Origin: CAVWDI01 sp963793095
GTDB taxonomy: Bacteria > Chloroflexota > Anaerolineae > Anaerolineales > UBA4823
DNA: 64,000 nucleotides
Direction of reading: 5' to 3'
Assembly (NCBI GenBank): GCA_963793095.1
Contig: CAWBYY010000002.1
Location: 434,001-498,000, forward strand
Shown in pieces: positions 27,119-36,460 of the stretch. The position numbers and the translations under genes were made by a program. The notes beneath the pieces were generated by a model, which had not been told where the DNA came from, did not search any database, and saw only the letters and a list, made by a program, of their open reading frames with translations. Positions within the stretch are counted from its first letter, which is position 1. Each line of letters starts with the position of its first letter.

Positions 27119-27133
27119 AATATTAGAAATATT
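27119..27133. promoter_or_regulatory. AATATT-repeat operator candidate at the DUF2089 start site
   Basis: Two AATATT half-sites flank AGA. The site lies between the -10 element (27138-27143, minus strand) and the ribosome-binding site, over the likely transcription start near 27131, where a repressor would block transcription. Confidence 0.4.
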
Positions 27134-27137
27134 GAAA

Positions 27138-27165
27138 ATGATATCATAAATATAAATAATGTCAA
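27138..27165 (-). promoter_or_regulatory. promoter of the DUF2089-SHOCT-MFS operon
   Basis: Read on the minus strand, TTGACA (27165-27160) and TATCAT (27143-27138) are 16 bases apart, in an AT-rich region. This leads to the TTG start at 27105 with a leader of about 25 bases. Confidence 0.65.
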
Positions 27166-27191
27166 GTGGAAATATTATAAAAAAAGAAATT

Positions 27192-27212
27192 AATATCAAT
27201 ATAATTGATATT
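27192..27212. promoter_or_regulatory. inverted repeat upstream of the DUF2089 promoter
   Basis: Nine-base arms (AATATCAAT and its exact complement ATTGATATT) are separated by ATA. The centre is about 40 bases upstream of the -35 element. It could be a second operator or an activator site for the DUF2089 protein. The high A+T content makes chance repeats easier, so confidence is limited. Confidence 0.45.
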
Positions 27213-27370
27213 CAATTTGGATATCTTCAATTCGGTAATAAACTCAATATTCTGAGAGGTTGTTACGGGGAAATTGAACTACTCCTACCCGGGGATTGGT
27301 TGGTGTGGGCTGTTCGAAGCAGTAAGTTAACGATTGAATATGAAAACTGGCCGGGACCAGTTGTAACTGC

Positions 27371-28936
27371 TCAATAGTTTCCCTGCATTTCGCCAGTTTC
27401 AGCAGGGCGGTCGCTTTTGATAAAACTGGCTGCATTAGAGCAGGTGCAGGCGGTAACAGTCTGGCTGCCCCTTGTCAGGGTACCCAGATATGGTTCACTG
27501 CCGTTGTGGGCGGACCAGCCTTCCAGGTTATACCCCAAAATCCCCTCTGCAGGCATCCATTCGCCGTTATATTTGCGCGCTAAATGGATATGGGTGCCTG
27601 TGCTGGTGCCTCCTTCGCAGGAAGGATGGCCGATTCTGGCCCCCTGTTCCAGTTGTGCGCCGAGCAGTGCTCTGTCCCTGGTTTCGATGTGAAGATAAAG
27701 AATATTCCACCCGGTTCTCTCATCTCCATCGCCGTCCAGATCCAGCATAACGACGCCCTGGTCAGAACGGACAACGATTCCCGGCGCTACCGCAGTTGCC
27801 CAGATATCGCTCTGGACGCATCCACCTCTGACAGAAGGTGGGGCAAAATCCAGAGCTGCCAGGGGATCGTTTTCTCCCCAACCGGAATGGGGTCCACTGG
27901 TGAGTGCCCAGACCTCGCCAGGTTCAAAGGGCAGGATAAACTGGGGCTGAGTCAGGCTTCCGGGAATGTGAGGTTCAGGATTCTCCCAGGGATCGCCGAA
28001 CAGTTCATTATATTGCTGCGCAAATCCTTCCGGCGCAACCGCAACCGCGTAATCATCATATTCGAAAACCGTGTTGAAATAATTGTGCAGGGCAACTGTT
28101 GCGGCATTCTGCCAGGGATCTATCCGTTCGATGCGCCCATCGCTGAATTCCAGTTCCTTCAGGTCCATGGTTCGGTACCTGTAAAAACCGTTGTTTAATA
28201 GATTAGCAGCCCAGACCAACTGCAGATATACCCCTTTATGTTCCCAGTCCGGAAAACCAAGCGGGTAATCCTCCATTTCCGGCGGCAGTACTGGCTGCGA
28301 CAGGGCGCCAGCCTGGTATTCTAGTAATGCCAGCAGCATCTTCGGGCTTACGCTGTAGTTCCGGGCTACCAGGTCAACAATCTCTGCTCCATCCCGGTTG
28401 GCTTTGCTGGCAAAGGTTTTATAATTTTTCAGCCAGCCCGGTTGCTGGGAGATAAACTGGGCTGTATCGAAGTCTACCTGGGCGGGTCCATTTACAAACA
28501 GGCGGTCGGGCAGGATCTGGTAAGGTGTCCCCCACAGCGGAAGGTAATAAACCGGAATCTCCATGGGCATGCCGGGCGGCATGGTGGTGGCCGATTCAGG
28601 AATAAAAGGATTGGCTTCCAGGATTTCCTCTACGGAGGTGTTGAATCGAGAAGCCAGAAGAGGCAGCGTATCGCCGCTCTGGGCAGTGTATTCAACCAGT
28701 TCCCCCGGAGTAAAAAGAGGCCGTTTGGGAAAAGTAGTGATCTCGCCGTCAAAGGAAGACTGGAGAGGCGCTTTCCCTCCGGAATCAAGCTCCTGGATCT
28801 GTTCTTCGCTCAGCAATCCAGCCCCGGAAGAGATTGGCGCTCCCTGCGCCTGGCATGCGGATAACAATCCGGCAGCCAGCAGAATTAAGACCGAAAAATT
28901 AATCAGATGTAGTTGCCGGAGATTGTTACCGGTCAT
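27371..28936 (-). CDS. LysM-M23 family lipoprotein, copy 4 of a tandem array
   Basis: Started at ATG 28936 the protein has 521 residues, opening with a lipoprotein signal (LLAAGLLSAC). A LysM peptidoglycan-binding domain follows (YTAQSGDTLPLLASRFNTS). A middle helical region contains NYSVSPKMLLALLEY, reminiscent of the start of lytic transglycosylases. The C-terminal third is an M23-like domain (AALDFAP, YLHIETRD, THIHLARKYNGEW). The His four residues before the metal-binding Asp is absent; an invariant GPH some 14 residues earlier may replace it. The gene overlaps the preceding copy by 11 bases. A wall hydrolase or an inactive LytM-like activator are both possible. Confidence 0.82.
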   Translation of the reverse strand: MTGNNLRQLHLINFSVLILLAAGLLSACQAQGAPISSGAGLLSEEQIQELDSGGKAPLQSSFDGEITTFPKRPLFTPGELVEYTAQSGDTLPLLASRFNTSVEEILEANPFIPESATTMPPGMPMEIPVYYLPLWGTPYQILPDRLFVNGPAQVDFDTAQFISQQPGWLKNYKTFASKANRDGAEIVDLVARNYSVSPKMLLALLEYQAGALSQPVLPPEMEDYPLGFPDWEHKGVYLQLVWAANLLNNGFYRYRTMDLKELEFSDGRIERIDPWQNAATVALHNYFNTVFEYDDYAVAVAPEGFAQQYNELFGDPWENPEPHIPGSLTQPQFILPFEPGEVWALTSGPHSGWGENDPLAALDFAPPSVRGGCVQSDIWATAVAPGIVVRSDQGVVMLDLDGDGDERTGWNILYLHIETRDRALLGAQLEQGARIGHPSCEGGTSTGTHIHLARKYNGEWMPAEGILGYNLEGWSAHNGSEPYLGTLTRGSQTVTACTCSNAASFIKSDRPAETGEMQGNY

Positions 28937-30593
28937 TTTTATCATTTGGGCTCTCAGATTTTGCCGGTTTGGATCCATATACCGGCAGGTCTATATCCGC
29001 GCTGTGCCATACCAGCGTGTCATAGGAACCCCACGGATGGGCGATTACAGTCCGGTCGTCTTTTGTGAGAGTGCCTTCATAAGGCTCATCACCGGCATGG
29101 GCTCTCCATCCGCCCAAAACAAAGGGTAAAGGACCATCCGCCGGGATCCATTCCCCGTTAAATTTGCGGGCGATATGCAGATGGGTGCCGGTTGCCGGGC
29201 CACCCTCACAGGATGGGTGGCCGACAGGATCGCCAGCCATCAGGTAAGTTCCCTCAGGGACTTTATCTTCGGTTTGGATGTGCATGTACAGCAATGCCCA
29301 ACCGGTCTGTTCCCGGTAGTCGCTTTGAATTTTAAACCCTTCAGGGTCAATTCCTTCAAGATCCTGGATAACATACCCATCTCCAATGCGAACAACCGGA
29401 CCATCGGCCGCTGCGGTTACCAAGGCCTTAGAAAAGACGCAACCGCTGTGTTTGGAAGATGGGGCGAAGTCCAGAGCTGCAATTGCGCCTTCAGTTTGCC
29501 AGGCTTTATGGGGTCCGCTGGTAAAACTCCATACGTACCCCGGCTCAAATGGAAGATCGAGCTTGGGCTGGCGGGTCCCCTCAGGAAAGAGCGGTTCAGA
29601 AAAATTTGCACGCTCCCAGGGATCGCCAAACATCCGCTCGTAAAGATCAAAAAAGCCATTCTCTTGGTCGATTGCATCCTGCCAGTCATTTTCTACTTTA
29701 ATTGAATCCATCAGGGGACGCTGCATTACGGGAATTTTCTGGAGGGCATACTGGGATGCCAGGCTGGCAAAATAATATAATATGGATACACTGCCAGAAT
29801 TCGAATCGGGTAAAGGGCGTAAAATTATACCATTTGGCATGGAAATCCCGCTAAGTTCACCGGTGCGCCAGCCGTAGTATCCCTTTGATAATTCGTTCAC
29901 CGCCCATCCCAATTGTCTGTACAACCAGCGGTGCTGGTATTCCTCCACTCCTAGCACGTATCCTTCGTCGAGACCGCCCTGTTGTTGTCCAAGCACGCAA
30001 CCGCATTCGTATTCTAGCAGCGCCAGCAGTAAACGCGGATTGACTGAGTTTTCCAGAGCAATCCTGGAAATAATGTCAGCCGCGCTGGTCCAGCCGGTTG
30101 TGCCCAGGTATTCATTGTAGGTGGACAGGTAACCTCCGGCATCCATCAGGTACTGGTTGACATCAAAATCAACTGAAGATGGGCCATAAATGACCTCGCT
30201 GTCGGGCATCAAACCTCTTATATCAACCAGCTTTTCTCCGGGTTGGAGAGGCTCTCCGCCAACTGGAATGAATAAAAGCTGGCCGGGAGCGAGCAAGCCA
30301 TCCTCTTCGAGCGGTTCGGGAGAGGTTATACTTTCCGCTGCGATTCTAAAGCGGGAAGCGACTGCCTGGATGGCATCTCCGGATTGGGCAGTATATTCGC
30401 GATAAGAGCGATGGGTGCTGGGTTCATTATCGTCATCATTTGCCGCTGGAGTTTGAACTGGTGCTGGTAGCCCTCTGGCGGATGCCTCGCTGTTTATTGT
30501 TAAAGAGCAAAACAACAGGAGAGGCAGGACGATTGGGGTAAGCAGGCTCGTTTTGTATAGTATGGCTCTTGTGAATTTGGATCTAGGGATCAT
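28926..30593 (-). CDS. LysM-M23 family secreted protein, copy 3 of a tandem array
   Basis: From ATG 30593 (MIPRSKFTRAIL) the product has 555 residues. Unlike its neighbours it has no clear lipobox. The signal ends in SEASARG, a plausible signal peptidase I site, so this copy may be released rather than anchored. It has the LysM domain (YTAQSGDAIQAVASRF), the middle region with ENSVNPRLLLALLEYECG, a conserved MFGDPWERA segment, and the M23-like end (GPHKAW, AALDFAPS, YMHIQTED, THLHIARKFNGEW). It overlaps the preceding copy by 11 bases, showing tight coupling within the array. Confidence 0.82.
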   Translation of the reverse strand: MIPRSKFTRAILYKTSLLTPIVLPLLLFCSLTINSEASARGLPAPVQTPAANDDDNEPSTHRSYREYTAQSGDAIQAVASRFRIAAESITSPEPLEEDGLLAPGQLLFIPVGGEPLQPGEKLVDIRGLMPDSEVIYGPSSVDFDVNQYLMDAGGYLSTYNEYLGTTGWTSAADIISRIALENSVNPRLLLALLEYECGCVLGQQQGGLDEGYVLGVEEYQHRWLYRQLGWAVNELSKGYYGWRTGELSGISMPNGIILRPLPDSNSGSVSILYYFASLASQYALQKIPVMQRPLMDSIKVENDWQDAIDQENGFFDLYERMFGDPWERANFSEPLFPEGTRQPKLDLPFEPGYVWSFTSGPHKAWQTEGAIAALDFAPSSKHSGCVFSKALVTAAADGPVVRIGDGYVIQDLEGIDPEGFKIQSDYREQTGWALLYMHIQTEDKVPEGTYLMAGDPVGHPSCEGGPATGTHLHIARKFNGEWIPADGPLPFVLGGWRAHAGDEPYEGTLTKDDRTVIAHPWGSYDTLVWHSADIDLPVYGSKPAKSESPNDKNDR

Positions 30594-32286
30594 TATCGCC
30601 GCGGGTGATAAATGAACTGGCATTGCTGCAGGTACAGGCGGTCACGGTTTGACCTGCGCGAGTGAGGGTTCCTTTATATGCTTCTTCCCCATTATGGGCT
30701 ATCCAGCCACCGAGATTGAATGGCAGCGGTCCGTCAGCAGGGACCCATTCGCCGTTGTATTTTCGGGCGATATGCAGGTGTGTACCGGTTGAGTGACCGC
30801 CTTCGCAGGAAGGGTGGCCAAGTTTATCGCCAGTTGCAACCCACTCGCCGAGTGGGATGCGGTCATCGCTGGCGACATGTAAGTATATCAGAACCCACCC
30901 CGTACTTTCATGTCCGTCGCCATCCAGATCCAGGACAACCAGTCCGGGTCCAGTGCGAACAACCAGACCATCCGCGGCAGCCAGCACCCATGCGCCGGAT
31001 TCGACGCAGCCGGAGGTCTGGATCCCGGGACCAAAATCAAGAGCAGCATAAGCGCCGTCCCGCTCCCAGGCGCCGTGCGGCCCACCGGTTAAACTCCAGG
31101 TCCAATTACGCTCAAAAGGCAGGATCAATGGCGGCTGGTGGGCAGACATTGGGTAGAGCGGTTCAACTGCCTGTGCTCGCTCCCACGGATCGCCATACAT
31201 ACGCTTATAGAGGCTGATAAAACCGTCATCTGAGTAGAGCGCCTCAGTCCACTCCTGTTTATCGAAAAACTGGGCGAAATAATACTGCAGTGCGGCTGTA
31301 CCGGCATTCAGGTCCGGCGCCAGCCGGGCGCTGCTTCCATCTTTGAAATTAATTTCTGTTAAGCGCCCTTCTCGATAGGCATAATAGCCTATCGAGAGCT
31401 GGTTCAATGTCCAAACAAGCTGGTTGTACAGGTATCTTTCAGTTTCGATTTCTACCCCCAGCGGGTATAGACCAGCCTCTCTGGTGGCTGGTTGCCCGTA
31501 TATCAAACCGCTGTGGTATTCGATCAGTGCCAGCAGTAAACGCGGGTTGATGGAATTTTCCTTCGCTGCGTGAAGTACTATTTGAGCAGCTGAGAGCGTA
31601 CCGGTGGCACGGGTGTAATCTTTATGGTCGCTCAGGTATCCGCCAGCCTGGTTTACAAAGTCATCAATATCGAAATTGACCCCTGAGGGTGAAAAGACAA
31701 CCTCGCTGTCGGGCAGCAGTTTTTCGGATGAGGTGGTCTCACCCAATTTGGGCGGGATTATCAGGAGTTGGCCTGGGTTAATAAAACCTGTTTGGGGTAT
31801 TTCCTGGTTGGAGCTTATCTCGGCGGGTTCCACCCCAAAACGAACGGCTACTGCAGGCAGACTGTCAGCAGCCTGGGCGTAATAAAGTATGGGTGAAGAA
31901 TCAACGACAACGATTTCTGTTGGAGGGTTTGGATCGCCTGTTTGTGGATAAGATTGCCCCACAGGTTGGCTCTGGTCATCAGGTGGGGATGGTTCCTGGG
32001 AAAGGATATCCGCCTCATTGTTTATTGAGGGAACGGGGGTGGGATTGTACCCTGCCCCAATATTTAGCGGCTCTTCGTCGTCCGAATCTGGCTTAATAGG
32101 GATAAATTCGTCCTGTTCTGTGGGTATGGTTGGCGCTGGGGGTGATAATTCTTCGATAAGGATAACATCCGGATCAGCCGGATTATGAGGAGAGCTTGGC
32201 GGAATCCAGTAGCCGCTGGAGGCGCATGCAGTGCATAAACCAGCCAGCAGCAGGAAGGCAGTGAGGCCGTTCTGCTTGAGATTCAT
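30583..32286 (-). CDS. LysM-M23 family lipoprotein, copy 2 of a tandem array
   Basis: The 567-residue protein has a lipobox (LAGLCTAC, lipidated Cys near residue 21), then about 110 residues of Pro/Asp/Glu-rich linker, the longest of the four copies. LysM (YAQAADSLPAVAVRFGVE), the middle region (KENSINPRLLLALIEYHSG), the MYGDPWERA segment and the M23-like domain (GPHGAW, AALDFGPG, YLHVASDD, THLHIARKYNGEW) follow in the same order. The long linker would place its domains further from the membrane than the other copies. It begins 12 bases after copy 1. Confidence 0.84.
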   Translation of the reverse strand: MNLKQNGLTAFLLLAGLCTACASSGYWIPPSSPHNPADPDVILIEELSPPAPTIPTEQDEFIPIKPDSDDEEPLNIGAGYNPTPVPSINNEADILSQEPSPPDDQSQPVGQSYPQTGDPNPPTEIVVVDSSPILYYAQAADSLPAVAVRFGVEPAEISSNQEIPQTGFINPGQLLIIPPKLGETTSSEKLLPDSEVVFSPSGVNFDIDDFVNQAGGYLSDHKDYTRATGTLSAAQIVLHAAKENSINPRLLLALIEYHSGLIYGQPATREAGLYPLGVEIETERYLYNQLVWTLNQLSIGYYAYREGRLTEINFKDGSSARLAPDLNAGTAALQYYFAQFFDKQEWTEALYSDDGFISLYKRMYGDPWERAQAVEPLYPMSAHQPPLILPFERNWTWSLTGGPHGAWERDGAYAALDFGPGIQTSGCVESGAWVLAAADGLVVRTGPGLVVLDLDGDGHESTGWVLIYLHVASDDRIPLGEWVATGDKLGHPSCEGGHSTGTHLHIARKYNGEWVPADGPLPFNLGGWIAHNGEEAYKGTLTRAGQTVTACTCSNASSFITRGDNDP

Positions 32287-32298
32287 ATGAATTTTGTC

Positions 32299-33861
32299 TT
32301 ACCGCGAAACGATGTTCTCAGGCGATCGTCCAGCGTAAGCTTCGACCTGATTCCTTCCCCGCTCCAGGTACCCGTCATACTCTTCGCCAGATCCTACTGA
32401 AACCCAGCGGTCCAGAATAAGCGGCACTTCCTGGTCGGCGGGAATCCACTCCCCATTATACCGCCTGGCGATGTGTACGTGTGTGCCGCTTGATATGCCA
32501 CCCTCGCAGGACGGGTATCCGATTGGTTGACCAGCGAGTACATGTGTGTTGGGTTCGATCCGGTCACGGGTCGCAATGTGCATATACAGGATTACCCAAC
32601 CGGTTTGTTCCAACCCGTCACCATCCAGATCCTGGATAACTGCGCCATCCCCTGCACGCGTGATCATACCGTCCGCCAGGGCCACCACCCAGTTATCGCT
32701 CTTGATGCAGCCAACATCTTCCCCGGGGGGAGCAAAGTCAAGGGCAGCCCAGGCTGAGCCATCCCCCCAGGCGCTGTGAGGGCCGCCTGTAAACGACCAC
32801 TGTTCGCCCTTCTGGAATGGAAGCTGCATTGGAGGCTGGATTAATTCAGATATATTTATTGGCTCACTCTCATACCCAAAAGGATTTCCAAAAAGGTTGG
32901 TATAAGTGGTGAACAAACCGTTTTCAGATACGGCCTCCTCCCAGGCATTCTTACCCAGCAGGGTGGAGAAGAAATGCTGGACTCCAGCTGTGCCGGCATT
33001 TATGTTTGGCGAGATTAGCAGGATAGACCCATCCGCTAAAGGCCATGCGCCGATTCCGTTAACCCGCCAGAGATAAAAACCACGGTTAAGATTATTGGCT
33101 GCATAAGCCAGCTGCAGGTACAAACCCTTCCTTTTTTCATCATTCAGGCCGATGGGATAATTGCGGGCGCTTTTTTCAATATCATCACTGGTAACCCACC
33201 CGCTTTGGTGCTCAAGCACAGCCAGCAGTAAACGCGGGTTGACGGAAAAATCCTGAGCGATCTGCTGAACGATTTCTGCTCCTGAAAGGGTAAGGTCTTC
33301 GTTAATCTGCTCTTCATAACCCGCCAGGTAACCTCCCTGGCTTTTAATGAACTCTTCTATATTAAAGTTTATTGTGGCAGGCCCGTAAACAAGTTCAGTA
33401 TCAGGGATGATTTTAAAATCCGGCGCGTTGCCGTCAGGAGTTGGAGGCGGAATATAAATTCGCTGCCCGATCTGTAAGGACCCCGGATCATCGATGTCAT
33501 TGTATGTTCCCAGGAATTCCCAGGTAATCCCGAACTCCTGGGCGATATTTCCGAGTGTGTCCCCTTGTTCAATAAAGTATTCAATCTCGTCCGAACGCAG
33601 GGTGGGCAGCACGCGCGGCAAATCCGGGGTGGGGGTGTAGAATGGTCCGCTGGGTGTGCTGAATGCAGGACGGCCCTCTTCAAGGGGTGCCTGCGCGGCC
33701 TGCACCGAGCCAGTTTTGGAGGAGGATGTCAAATCAGTCACGCTAAAGTAGGCGCTGTCATCAGTTTTGACAGTACGGGCGCAGGCCAGCGAGGCAATTA
33801 AAAGTACCAGTAATCCCAGCGTGGCGAAAGTTTTATTTTTGGTTTTGGAGTTGTTGCTCAT
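32299..33861 (-). CDS. LysM-M23 family lipoprotein, copy 1 of a tandem array
   Basis: This is the first transcribed copy, 520 residues, with a clear lipobox (LLIASLAC). A Thr/Pro-containing linker leads to the best-preserved LysM of the four (IEQGDTLGNIAQEFGITWEF, ending IYIPPP). The middle region includes QDFSVNPRLLLAVLEHQSG, and the M23-like domain has GPHSAW, AALDFAPPGE, YMHIATRD and THVHIARRYNGEW. Conserved cysteines (GCIKSD, PSCEGG) flank the active-site region and may form a disulfide. The promoter should lie in 33862-34039, shared with the divergent rhodanese gene. Confidence 0.85.
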   Translation of the reverse strand: MSNNSKTKNKTFATLGLLVLLIASLACARTVKTDDSAYFSVTDLTSSSKTGSVQAAQAPLEEGRPAFSTPSGPFYTPTPDLPRVLPTLRSDEIEYFIEQGDTLGNIAQEFGITWEFLGTYNDIDDPGSLQIGQRIYIPPPTPDGNAPDFKIIPDTELVYGPATINFNIEEFIKSQGGYLAGYEEQINEDLTLSGAEIVQQIAQDFSVNPRLLLAVLEHQSGWVTSDDIEKSARNYPIGLNDEKRKGLYLQLAYAANNLNRGFYLWRVNGIGAWPLADGSILLISPNINAGTAGVQHFFSTLLGKNAWEEAVSENGLFTTYTNLFGNPFGYESEPINISELIQPPMQLPFQKGEQWSFTGGPHSAWGDGSAWAALDFAPPGEDVGCIKSDNWVVALADGMITRAGDGAVIQDLDGDGLEQTGWVILYMHIATRDRIEPNTHVLAGQPIGYPSCEGGISSGTHVHIARRYNGEWIPADQEVPLILDRWVSVGSGEEYDGYLERGRNQVEAYAGRSPENIVSR

Positions 33862-34039
33862 CGATCAACTCGCTTGATTCACTCAAGGAAAACGGAGAAT
33901 TTCCGGTACAGTACAAGGTTGCAATATTCGGGCCAGTAAATGATATTTTCCCCTTAGTGAATATTCCCCTGCAACCATTGCCAGGAAACCGCATCTAAAC
34001 AAGTGTGAATTAACTAATAATTTCTTGATTGAGGATAAT

Positions 34040-34511
34040 ATGAACAGGAAAAACAATTCAATCCCAGAAGTGAAGGCGATCTCAATAGACTTCAACAATT
34101 CCTGGTTGTGGATCAGCCTGCTGCTAATTCTATTTTCAGTTTTCAGTTTAAGCCTTTCATCCTGCAGTACTTCACCCGTAGCGTTGGCGGAAGCCCAGAT
34201 TGGTTTAGCTGATGAAATAAGCGTGGATGAGGCTTACGAGTTATATCAGGACGGGGTTTATTTTCTGGATGTGCGCACTCCTGAGGAATGGGATGAATTC
34301 CATGCTCCAAACACAACTCTGATCCCCCTTGATGAATTGGAATACCGTCTCACAGAATTGCCTGAAGGAGAACCGATTGTGGTCGTATGCCGGTCTGGAA
34401 ACCGCAGCCAGGTAGGCCGGGATATTCTGAAAGAAAATGGTTTTGAAGAGACTACCAGTATGTCGGGTGGTCTCAGGGAATGGATGGAGTTCTGGATACC
34501 CGGTGGAATAA
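34040..34511 (+). CDS. rhodanese-domain lipoprotein, +1 frameshift near its end
   Basis: ATG 34040 follows GAGG by five bases. The signal ends LSLSSC, giving a lipidated Cys. A rhodanese domain follows with FLDVRTPEEWDEFH and the active-site loop CRSGNRSQ (near residue 118), then SGGLREWME. As written the frame continues 80 codons into the neighbouring antisense gene. Dropping one T in 34490-34491 gives ESGYPVE and stop at 34509-34511, a textbook rhodanese C-terminus and a 156-residue protein. The extended end is therefore an artefact of a one-base insertion. It would handle sulfane sulfur outside the cytoplasm. Confidence 0.82.
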
Positions 34512-34574
34512 ATGACCGGGAAATTGATTGCTGGATAAAATATTCTAGAGAGAAGATAATCGAGAGAATAGGGT

Positions 34575-35414
34575 TCAGTTATTCTCTGGATCAGGCAAGC
34601 CAGAAAGGAGCAACTGCCAGGCGTTCTCCAGTAGATTACGGGCTGAGTTTGGCGCGTTTCGGATCGCATCAAGAACTTCCTGAAGCCGGTCGGCGATTTC
34701 TGAAAGCACCTCCAATTGGTAATCATCAACATTGCTGCGTAGATCGTCAATAAGCTGGCGCGCCTCAAGGATTTTTTCCTGGGCTTGGCTGATATTGCCT
34801 TTCGAAAGCAGTTCCCGGCTGCTTTCGATCAGATCCATCACTTTCATTATCTGGATTTCATTTTCGAGCGCCTGCCAGCGTTCACCAAAGCTGGCGACCT
34901 CTTCGTTGATTGAGTCCGCCCTCAGATTGAACTGTTCCAAAAGTTCTGTAACGCCGCTGAATTCACTTTCTAAGACGCCGATATTCTCCTGCAAAGAATC
35001 CCTCAAGTCCTTTATGGTTTGTAATTCATCAGTTAATTCGTTCAACTGGGCGACATCAGATTCAAGCGATTCCACATCCTCCAGAAGTTGGTTTTGTTCC
35101 GCTGCAATGGCTTCCACGGAGATTTTTAAGCCAGTCAGTTCTGTACCCATTTTTTCAATTGAAATCTCAACCGAGTCCAGCTCGGTCTCAACATCGTCGA
35201 GGCTGGCGTCTAACTCCTCAAACTTCTCCCAGACAAGCTTCTGATTCTGCTCCATCCGTAATTCCAGTTCGTCAAGACGGGCGGCGTTTTCCTGGATAGG
35301 TTTGTAGCCGAACCAGTACAGTATCAGAATGCCGGCGACTGCTGAGATCACAATCAGAACGCCCAGGAAGATGGCTAATTTTGTTGAACTCGTTTGGGCT
35401 TGTTCACTATTCAT
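34575..35414 (-). CDS. membrane-anchored coiled-coil protein
   Basis: From ATG 35414 (MNSEQAQ, with AGAAGGAC upstream) the protein has 279 residues: one N-terminal membrane helix (about 13-37, LAIFLGVLIVISAVAGILIL) followed by about 200 residues of almost continuous heptad-patterned, Glu/Leu-rich coiled coil, then a helical C-terminus rich in Ala/Leu. No catalytic motif. The layout (single anchor plus long coiled coil outside) resembles envelope spacers. It converges with the rhodanese gene and follows the three-helix membrane protein on the same strand. Confidence 0.75.
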   Translation of the reverse strand: MNSEQAQTSSTKLAIFLGVLIVISAVAGILILYWFGYKPIQENAARLDELELRMEQNQKLVWEKFEELDASLDDVETELDSVEISIEKMGTELTGLKISVEAIAAEQNQLLEDVESLESDVAQLNELTDELQTIKDLRDSLQENIGVLESEFSGVTELLEQFNLRADSINEEVASFGERWQALENEIQIMKVMDLIESSRELLSKGNISQAQEKILEARQLIDDLRSNVDDYQLEVLSEIADRLQEVLDAIRNAPNSARNLLENAWQLLLSGLPDPENN

Positions 35415-35540
35415 GGTTTTAGTCCTTCTTAATGCCACAGGTAAATAATCATATTTTTAACAGCGCTAAGTCATTATTTTTTTTCTTTCTCTGGAATTTA
35501 TTCCAAATCAGAATTTGTGGTTTTACTTTTGTAAAAATTA

Positions 35541-36279
35541 TTAATAAACGGGATACACAATCAGATTATACAGCCCGTATGAAAGGGTCAATATACTAAA
35601 AAGAACAATTATCAACCGGGCTGGGATAGACTTTTAACCGTGATTGAATCCCACCCAGGAACAATACCGATGCGAATATGATTGTCATGAATACATAATT
35701 GTCACTGGTCTGGTTGGCTTCCTGGCCTTCATCAAATTTCTGGCTGGCCTGTTGCTCGAGTACCTGAGACTCTTCCATTTCAGGCAAACTGTATTCGGGC
35801 ATTGCAAAGGGGGACTTGGGAGCATCAGGGTTGTTAACCGGATCTGTTTCCAGCCATGCCTCGAATGCGGGCAGGAAATCGGGCCGGAAACGATCTTGAT
35901 AAAAATCCACCAGATTCTGCTGTTCGCTGGCATACGAGTTGACCCAGTTTGTGAACAGTCCGATATCGATCTGGGTTAATTGTCCGGCTGTAGTGGAAGC
36001 ACGGATGGATTCTGTTCTGAGGGCGCCTGCCTGGCTGTAAGAGGTCGATTGCACACCTCCCCAACGGGAAGCCTGATAGCCGCTCCAGGCTGCCGCTACA
36101 GTCGCCAAGGCCAGAACAAATGTGGCAATAAATTCTGCGAGCGGTTCAAAGCGGTCGTATCTGGACGGCAGGTCAATAAATGAACCTCTGTTCGATTGAG
36201 ACACAGGGGTGGTTGATCGCTCCCCTGGTTCTGGTTCAGAATCAGATCGGTTAAATTGCGGGTTTTCTTTTCCAGGCAT
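35541..36279 (-). CDS. three-helix membrane protein with a +1 frameshift before its last helix
   Basis: GGAGG precedes ATG 36279. A polar N-terminus leads to the first helix FIATFVLALATVAAAWSGYQASRW (split here only for display), a soluble region, and a second helix YVFMTIIFASVLFLGGIQSRL. As written the frame ends 11 residues later at 35596. Removing one A from the minus-strand run at 35632-35635 continues with SIPARLIIVLFSILTLSYG and on to stop at 35541, giving a natural third helix and 245 residues. The family (AAAWSGYQASRWGG motif) is known only as hypothetical membrane proteins. Confidence 0.68.
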
Positions 36280-36460
36280 CCTTCAACCTCCAGTTTGTAT
36301 TAAAAGTCCCATAAATTATAAATGAATTTTCAGCAGGAAAATAATATAGGGGTGCTTTAAGAATTATAAAGTAAGTTTTGGTTGGGGAGTATAATTGGCG
36401 CGGTGTTTCCAGTTAAATTGAAATAACGCAGAAGATAATTCCGAATTGGATGAGGTATGT

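Noticed and set aside
27119..27260. Replication origin or attachment site in the AT-rich repeats
   Set aside because: No DnaA-box cluster, no integrase and no tRNA nearby; the repeats fit operators better.
27159..27377. 72-codon frame upstream of the DUF2089 operon
   Set aside because: Overlaps the promoter and inverted repeats, is AT-rich and lacks a ribosome-binding site.
27371..33861. Mobile or recombination-derived repeat array
   Set aside because: The four copies are diverged at residue level, with different linkers and signals, indicating old gene duplication rather than recent DNA repeats.
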